Shown piece after piece: positions 9,201-10,422 of a stretch of 10,422 nt of DNA. Origin of the DNA: Acropora yongei (lineage: Eukaryota; Cnidaria; Anthozoa; Scleractinia; Acroporidae); contig BLFN01000126.1 of the NCBI GenBank assembly GCA_014634225.1, positions 1,316,278-1,326,699 of the forward strand, read 5' to 3'. A program made the translations under genes and the position numbers. The notes below the pieces were generated by a model that saw nothing but the letters and a program-made list of their open reading frames with translations, had not been told where the DNA came from and made no database searches. The first letter of the stretch is position 1; each line of letters opens with the position of its first letter.

Positions 9201-10251
9201 TCAAGAGAAGGGTTTTAAAGTGGTTTTTCATAATCGTTTGCTTTTGGAGAGCAGTGATGGCGTAGTGGTGAGAGCACTCGCCTCCCGCTAATGTGGCCCG
9301 GGTTGGATTTCCAGACTCGGCGTAGGTTGAATTTGTTGTTCTCTTCTCTGCTCTGAGAGGTTTTCCCCCGGGTTCTCAAGCTTTCCCCTCTCCTCATAAA
9401 CCTGCATTTGATTAAATTTGATTTGTATTAATTTCAAGTTACAGTGTCCCCAATTAGTGTGCCTTAACGCTAAACAAACTTGACACTAAAATAAAGTTAT
9501 TATTATTTATTTATTATTATTATTTATGCGTAAAGTATTGAATTATAATTCTTATGGTATTATGGAAGCAACTAGTTAAGTGACATGCTGAATACCAGAC
9601 TGATTGACATACTCGGAATAAACTGTTTTCACATTGAAGTCTCGTCGTTTTAGAGCAGATTTTATTTTAAAAAAAGAGCTTACGACTAGAACATCACGAA
9701 TTTGTATATTTTACAGTAGGTTTGCACGCCTTGTACATACATATTTCATTTTTGAACATTTCCCAGCCGTTCTCAACGAGGCGAAAGGACCTGTTTTACA
9801 GTTTTATGGACAACGTGAACAGTTGACGCGAAATTTCTTATTTCTTCATGAATGTCCAAACTCCTCATACCAATTTAGTTCCAATATAGTTTGTGCACAT
9901 TATGCCAGCCAAGCGACGTGGAATAATCGAGAAATGATTGCAGAAACGCGAACTTACATTTGCTGGTGTCGTGCTGGCTGTGGTTTTCCTGGCTCTCGCT
10001 TAAGATGTCTACTCTCACGAATAAATGGCCTTGATAGTGACCAGACAGTGGTTCTTTTGTTACCAGGTTGTTGTAGGAAAGCCGACGACCAAACGTTTCT
10101 GATAGGTTGCCTTGGAGTACTGAGTCACCGGTTCGATGAGATTGGAGTTTTCACTTACTGTTTGCAAGAAGACAGAGGTGAATCGTCCCCTCAAGACACC
10201 TGCACCGTTCTAGTGCAGAAAAATGCTAAGGTTTCTGCAAGTAACATGTGA
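137..10251 (+). CDS. Multi-exon gene for a tandem cupredoxin-like repeat protein (5'-partial, 14 exons in window)
   Basis: Joining the 14 exons listed separately gives one open frame of 424 full codons ending in TGA at 10249-10251; all 13 internal junctions agree in phase. Numbering residues from the first full codon (139), four repeats can be seen: A about 1-98, B about 99-201, C about 202-306, D about 307-424. Each shows the strand pattern of a cupredoxin fold: EGE (20-22), EGE (117-119), QDRIW (222-226), QGDRVWW (324-330), followed 50-65 residues later by GLFMF (73-77), GLYFF (169-173), GLYHY (279-283), GVFTY (390-394), and then a closing strand such as VYV, CVVKV, VLV, CTVLV. The copper ligands of plastocyanin-type domains are missing. 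No start codon, signal peptide or membrane segment lies in the window, so cellular location is unknown. The fold is inferred from motif spacing; an Ig-like beta sandwich is the main alternative. I do not recognise the gene by name. Confidence 0.82.
993..1023. repeat. Short imperfect inverted repeat (hairpin)
   Basis: GGTAGAAAACC at 993-1003 pairs with GGTTTTCGCTACC at 1011-1023, leaving a two-base bulge and a loop of about 7 bases. It lies in intron 1 and may be a remnant of a mobile element; no function can be assigned. Confidence 0.5.
1256..1268 (-). mobile_element. Solitary hAT-like terminal motif
   Basis: ATTTTGAGCCCTG is the reverse complement of CAGGGCTCAAAAT, nearly the same as the termini of the MITE at 3525-3999 (CAGGGCTCAAAGT). 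I found no partner terminus upstream in the window, so this is either one end of a decayed element or coincidence. Confidence 0.3.
1463..1519 (+). CDS. Exon 2: repeat A, aromatic strand and first His region
   Basis: A strong acceptor (TTTTTTTTTCAG) and donor (CAG|gtaaat) bound 57 nt, phase 0 at both ends. The 19 residues begin SILFEWGEE and end LFNVIQ. The FEW after EGE of exon 1 matches VHW in repeat B and RVWW in repeat D. A single His (THLF) falls where the first copper ligand of a cupredoxin would be, but the remaining ligands are absent further on. Confidence 0.85.
1520..1912 (+). other. Intron 2 (393 bp)
   Basis: The boundaries are gtaaat and GCAATGTAG. It is AT-rich with several A-runs. 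I see no repeat or gene in it. Confidence 0.7.
1913..2025 (+). CDS. Exon 3: repeat A, G-G-Y segment and last core strand
   Basis: The exon starts in phase 0 after GCAATGTAG and ends in phase 2 at CGAAG|gtttgt. It begins VTGPDLIPVPGGYNSGKP and ends RKGLFMFR, with a Ser split across the next junction. GGY-N-S-G followed by GLFMF is the typical end of a cupredoxin-like repeat and parallels GGF and GLYFF in repeat B. The open frame continues to a stop at 2108-2110, but only the donor at 2026 gives the right phase for exon 4. Confidence 0.85.
2026..2657 (+). other. Intron 3 (632 bp)
   Basis: The boundaries are gtttgt and TTTCTTTTTCAG. It contains the CTAT microsatellite at 2407-2478 and otherwise nothing that I can identify. 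Confidence 0.7.
2407..2478. repeat. Imperfect (CTAT)n microsatellite
   Basis: About 70 bp of CTAT units with interruptions (a TTTAT, a TAGTAT, CTCTCTGT and a final CTGTCTGA). This is a simple tetranucleotide repeat in intron 3, likely length-polymorphic. Confidence 0.95.
2658..2727 (+). CDS. Exon 4: closing strand of repeat A and linker
   Basis: The acceptor is TTTCTTTTTCAG and the donor AAG|gtacaa. The first T completes the Ser codon from exon 3, and the exon ends in phase 0. It encodes ESLPDKLKTLNVYVLEKP and then VEVK. LNVYVLEKP resembles the closing beta strand plus linker seen as CVVKVTQ in repeat B and CTVLVQK in repeat D. Confidence 0.85.
2728..3381 (+). other. Intron 4 (654 bp)
   Basis: The boundaries are gtacaa and CCTGATAG. 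I see no repeat, element or gene. A 143-codon minus-strand open frame crosses its right half (3130-3561), but it also spans exon 5 and part of a MITE and has no recognisable motif. Confidence 0.65.
3382..3494 (+). CDS. Exon 5: first half of repeat B
   Basis: It starts in phase 0 after CCTGATAG: VTRKGFETQLVNIQEGEAVH, then WKN, ending CLVQEM plus two bases of a Glu codon. KGF, QEGE and VHW match the opening of repeats A and D. The donor at GGA|gttggt is weak, but it is the donor near the expected break that ends in phase 2, as exon 6 requires. An alternative donor seven codons earlier gives a shorter, less repeat-like protein. Confidence 0.8.
3495..4165 (+). other. Intron 5 (671 bp)
   Basis: The boundaries are gttggt and TTCTTCCTATTAG. 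Most of it is the MITE at 3525-3999, which begins only about 30 bp after the donor. Confidence 0.7.
3525..3999. mobile_element. hAT-like MITE (475 bp, non-autonomous)
   Basis: A perfect 15-bp terminal inverted repeat CAGGGCTCAAAGTTA (3525-3539) faces its reverse complement (3985-3999). Weaker inverted similarity continues inward (CACATG and CAGTGC-type blocks). Both ends are flanked by AGCCT (3520-3524 and 4000-4004), which may be a target-site duplication. CAGGGCTC termini are common in hAT elements, but those normally give 8-bp duplications, so the superfamily is tentative. It encodes no transposase. Confidence 0.8.
4166..4207 (+). CDS. Exon 6 (42 nt): repeat B, G-G-F segment
   Basis: The acceptor is TTCTTCCTATTAG and the donor TAG|gtattt. 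The first G completes the Glu from exon 5; the residues are YCFKHGGFLPKTP and the first two bases of an Arg codon. KHGGFLP is the counterpart of PGGYNSGKP in repeat A. It starts and ends with phase 2 junctions, so skipping it would keep frame while deleting 14 residues. An alternative acceptor at 4136 would extend it in phase 0, but has a poor pyrimidine tract. Confidence 0.8.
   Translation, partial: VLFQTWRISAQDT
4377..4410. repeat. Degenerate CCCTAA-like (interstitial telomere-like) tract
   Basis: It reads CCCAAACCCTAACCCCAACC followed by CAAACCTAACC-type units. Only one or two units are perfect CCCTAA, so it is a short degenerate tract rather than a clear telomeric relic. Confidence 0.5.
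4536..4632. repeat. Degenerate CAGT/CTGT tetranucleotide tract, left part
   Basis: It is rich in variants of GTCAGTTG, GACAGTC and CTGTCTGT. Similar sequence continues on the far side of the inverted-repeat element, at about 4801-4850. Confidence 0.6.
4635..4796. mobile_element. 162-bp inverted-repeat element (MITE-like)
   Basis: The left end reads CTCAGTTGTTCAATATG and then ACTATCCA..GATAAATCA; the reverse complement of the right end reads CTCAGTTGTTCAAAGGC and then GCTATCCAGTGGATAAATCA. The ends thus match imperfectly over about 45 bp. The interior has two near-identical units around GATTTATCCACTGGATA. No clear target-site duplication and no coding capacity are seen. Confidence 0.75.
4801..4850. 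repeat. Degenerate CAGT/CTGT tract, right part
   Basis: TTGGTCCATCAATCAGTCTG and following variants of CTGTCAGTC resemble the tract at 4536-4632; the two look like one tract split by the element between them. Confidence 0.5.
5030..5170 (+). CDS. Exon 7: second half of repeat B
   Basis: The acceptor is TTTTTCAAAG (AAG rather than CAG, but after a long pyrimidine tract) and the donor is a perfect CAG|gtgagt. The first A completes the Arg from exon 6. The exon begins IQVQQTFQSTFPNSGLYFFY, contains ANLICVVKV, and ends in QRN plus two bases of Ser. F-PNSGLYFFY and ICVVKV are the last two strands of the repeat and the best preserved signature in this half. Confidence 0.88.
5171..5497 (+). other. 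Intron 7 (327 bp)
   Basis: The boundaries are gtgagt and GGTTGTTTTGCAG. I see nothing else in it. Confidence 0.75.
5498..5594 (+). CDS. Exon 8: first half of repeat C
   Basis: The acceptor TTGTTTTGCAG is strong, the donor AAG|gtaacc good. The first C completes the Ser from exon 7; the exon ends in phase 0. It encodes DYSVRIVEDGLQPELISAAV, then QDRIWLDCSLSK. VEDGLQP, followed 9 residues later by DRIW, matches GRFHPGLCTVKQGDRVWW of repeat D closely. Confidence 0.88.
5595..6390 (+). other. Intron 8 (796 bp)
   Basis: The boundaries are gtaacc and TTTTCTCTGTTAG. It contains the SINE at 5920-6207. The 106-codon minus-strand frame at 5629-5949 overlaps the SINE head and shows no conserved pattern. 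Confidence 0.7.
5920..6207 (+). mobile_element. tRNA-derived SINE, near full length (copy 1)
   Basis: The tRNA-like head has an A-box-like stretch (GCAGTGGTGAGAGCACTCGC, 5934-5953) and a B box GGTTCGATTTC (5973-5983). The unrelated body includes CTCTGCTCTG, TTTTCTCCGGGTGCTCCGG and CAGTGTCCC, and ends GACACTGAAATAAA followed by (TTTCC)n at 6182-6207. Aligns along its length with the copy at 9247-9526. It lies in the same orientation as the host gene. Confidence 0.85.
6391..6453 (+). CDS. Exon 9: middle of repeat C
   Basis: The acceptor is TTTTCTCTGTTAG and the donor TTG|gtaagc; 63 nt, phase 0 at both ends. It encodes NPSNAILDAYIYKNGAKTSR plus L. It corresponds in position to the segment around the first His region of the other repeats, but has diverged and has no His. 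Skipping it would keep the frame. Confidence 0.78.
6454..6976 (+). other. Intron 9 (523 bp)
   Basis: The boundaries are gtaagc and TTTTGCTTCCAG. I see no repeat or gene in it. Confidence 0.7.
6977..7011 (+). CDS. Exon 10 (35-nt micro-exon): repeat C
   Basis: The acceptor TTTTGCTTCCAG is strong and the donor is AAG|gttcgt. It encodes VSARLNGTANS plus two bases of an Arg codon. Support comes from phase: exon 9 ends in phase 0 and exon 11 needs phase 2, and this 35-nt exon makes exactly that shift. There is little protein signal of its own. Confidence 0.7.
7012..7455 (+). other. Intron 10 (444 bp)
   Basis: The boundaries are gttcgt and CTCTGCTTTCAAACCAG. I see no element; a minus-strand frame at 7265-7546 overlaps exon 11 and is treated as chance. 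Confidence 0.7.
7456..7610 (+). CDS. Exon 11: end of repeat C and start of repeat D
   Basis: The first G completes the Arg from exon 10. The exon contains LVSYQFSEPGLYHYLYV, then HVLVRHKPTEHLVEIVNGRF, and ends HP plus one base of a Gly codon. F-SEPGLYHY matches FDEIGVFTY of repeat D. The donor is CAG|gcaagt: GC in place of GT with otherwise perfect consensus. No GT donor nearby gives the phase 1 end that exon 12 needs. The antisense frame over this region has no such motif. Confidence 0.85.
7787..7909 (+). mobile_element. tRNA-derived SINE, partial and divergent (copy 2), cut by the gap
   Basis: The head resembles the other copies in layout: CACAGTGGGGAAGAGCACGA (7795-7814) as A-box region and GGTTCGACT (7836-7844) as B box, then CGCCATATGCGGATTGA and TTCTCTGCTC shared with the bodies of copies 1 and 3. 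It is cut by the N run at 7910; the rest is missing and an A-rich stretch follows. Confidence 0.65.
7910..7922. other. Assembly gap (13 N)
   Basis: Undetermined bases followed by a poly-A stretch (AAAAAAAAACAAACAAAG). It sits where the 3' part of a SINE would be expected, so the gap is probably repeat-induced. Confidence 0.97.
8090..8169 (+). CDS. Exon 12: aromatic strand of repeat D
   Basis: The acceptor is TTACGCCAG and the donor GAG|gtgagc. Its first two bases complete the Gly from exon 11; it ends in phase 0. It encodes LCTVKQGDRVWWTFRDEESI and then TWFLKE. VKQGDRVWW is the clearest cupredoxin-like signature in the gene. The position expected for the first copper-binding His is occupied by the TWFLKE segment, which has none. 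Confidence 0.9.
8170..8846 (+). other. Intron 12 (677 bp)
   Basis: The boundaries are gtgagc and GTATGTGACAG. A decayed copy of the exon 12 / donor junction lies at 8232-8282. I see nothing recognisable in the rest; short plus-strand frames at 8277-8507 and 8604-8843 show no motif and no splice context. Confidence 0.7.
8232..8282 (+). repeat. Decayed tandem copy of the exon 12 end and its splice donor
   Basis: AAAGCGTCCCGTGGTATTTG at 8232-8251 and the following bases match 8144-8194 at a fixed 88-bp offset (GAAAGAGGTGAGC against GCAAGATATGAGC), ending in TTGAAG in both. In the copy the GGTGAG donor reads TATGAG, so it could not be spliced as such. Homology is judged by eye over about 50 bp. 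Confidence 0.6.
8847..8904 (+). CDS. Exon 13: basic, Ser-rich loop of repeat D
   Basis: The acceptor is GTATGTGACAG and the donor CAG|gtaagg. It starts in phase 0 and ends in phase 1. It encodes VERCIPVKGSSPRRKSSNS plus one base of a Gly codon. The SSPRRKSSNS stretch is polar and basic and probably a surface loop between strands. Confidence 0.8.
8905..10066 (+). other. Intron 13 (1162 bp)
   Basis: The boundaries are gtaagg and TTCTTTTGTTACCAG. It holds the SINE at 9247-9526. Its last 432 bp are open in the frame of exon 14, with a possible alternative acceptor (TTTCCCAG) at 9766 that is also in phase; the shorter exon is preferred because it gives repeat D a normal length. Confidence 0.65.
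9247..9526 (+). mobile_element. tRNA-derived SINE, near full length (copy 3)
   Basis: The head shares GTGGTGAGAGCACTCGCCTC with copy 1, with a mutated B box GGTTGGATTTCC (9301-9312). The body shares CTCTGCTCTG, GAGAGGTTTT, CTTTCCCCTCT, CAGTGTCCC and AATTAGTG-type blocks and ends GACACTAAAATAAA. The tail differs: (TTATTA)n-type rather than (TTTCC)n. Orientation is the same as the host gene. Confidence 0.85.
10067..10251 (+). CDS. Exon 14: end of repeat D with stop codon
   Basis: The acceptor TTCTTTTGTTACCAG is strong; the first two bases complete the Gly from exon 13. It encodes CCRKADDQTFLIGCLGVLSH, then RFDEIGVFTYCLQEDRG, then DTCTVLVQKNAKVSASNM and TGA. RFDEIGVFTY and CTVLV are the last two strands of the repeat. 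The Cys after FTY is where the copper-ligand Cys of plastocyanin would be, but no His or Met follows. A good donor, AAG|gtttct at 10231, could instead carry the gene into a further exon. Confidence 0.82.
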
Positions 10252-10422
10252 ATTTAGGAATATTGTTCATCAAAGCAACTGCAGACACCAAGCAACTTAT
10301 GTTCAACGATGAATCGTAAACACATGCGCCGTTGTGAAAAGTTCCCAACACCAAGCAGCCGAAAAAGAGAATCAGTTTCTGAAAATAGAAAGTTCTAACG
10401 GCACATCGCAAAGAAAGTGCGC
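10252..10422 (+). other. 3' UTR or start of a further intron
   Basis: No AATAAA polyadenylation signal is visible before the window ends and no exon can be recognised, so this could be the start of a 3' UTR or, if the donor at 10231 is used, intron sequence. Confidence 0.5.

Noticed and set aside
9215..9397. 60-codon minus-strand open frame rich in Arg and Ser
   Set aside because: It is the antisense of the SINE copy 3 head and body, a typical spurious prediction from repeats.
1..10422. Bacterial operon, CRISPR array, phage or toxin genes
   Set aside because: The whole layout is intron-exon with eukaryotic SINEs; there are no ribosome-binding sites, spaced direct repeats or prokaryotic gene families.

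Overview
This is eukaryotic (metazoan) genomic DNA. It is AT-rich, with short exons separated by introns of about 330 to 1260 bp, canonical splice sites, tRNA-derived SINEs, MITE-like inverted-repeat elements, a tetranucleotide microsatellite and one assembly gap (13 N at 7910-7922). The SINE type (a tRNA-like head with a tail ending in AATAAA plus simple repeat) and the overall texture suggest a marine invertebrate. My best guess is an anthozoan such as a stony coral. That is inference, not proof.

Almost all of the window is one plus-strand gene. I assembled 14 coding exons by eye from splice signals, reading-frame continuity and repeated protein motifs: 137-204, 1463-1519, 1913-2025, 2658-2727, 3382-3494, 4166-4207, 5030-5170, 5498-5594, 6391-6453, 6977-7011, 7456-7610, 8090-8169, 8847-8904 and 10067-10251. 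Every junction agrees in phase, and the joined frame is open for 424 complete codons to a TGA at 10249-10251. The 5' end of the gene lies before the window. It may also continue past the right edge, because a plausible donor (AAG|gtttct at 10231) sits just before the stop.

The product is four tandem repeats of about 100-120 residues, each with a cupredoxin-like (plastocyanin-like) beta-sandwich pattern: a G-F-x-P-like strand, an E/Q-G-E/D turn followed by an aromatic/W strand, often a G-G-F/Y segment, then G-L/V-Y/F-x-F/Y and a C/V-x-V-x-V closing strand. The type 1 copper ligands (His, Cys, His, Met) are not kept in any repeat, so a structural or binding role is more likely than electron transfer. 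I do not recognise a named gene and give no symbol.

The introns carry the rest. A hAT-like 475-bp MITE (3525-3999) lies in intron 5. A CAGT-type low-complexity tract invaded by a 162-bp inverted-repeat element (4635-4796) lies in intron 6. SINE copies lie in introns 8, 11 and 13. Intron 3 has a CTAT microsatellite, intron 6 a degenerate CCCTAA-like tract, and intron 12 a decayed tandem copy of the exon 12 / donor junction. Intron 11 appears to be of the rare GC-AG type. No bacterial features, RNA genes or CRISPR arrays are present, and I see no second gene on either strand.
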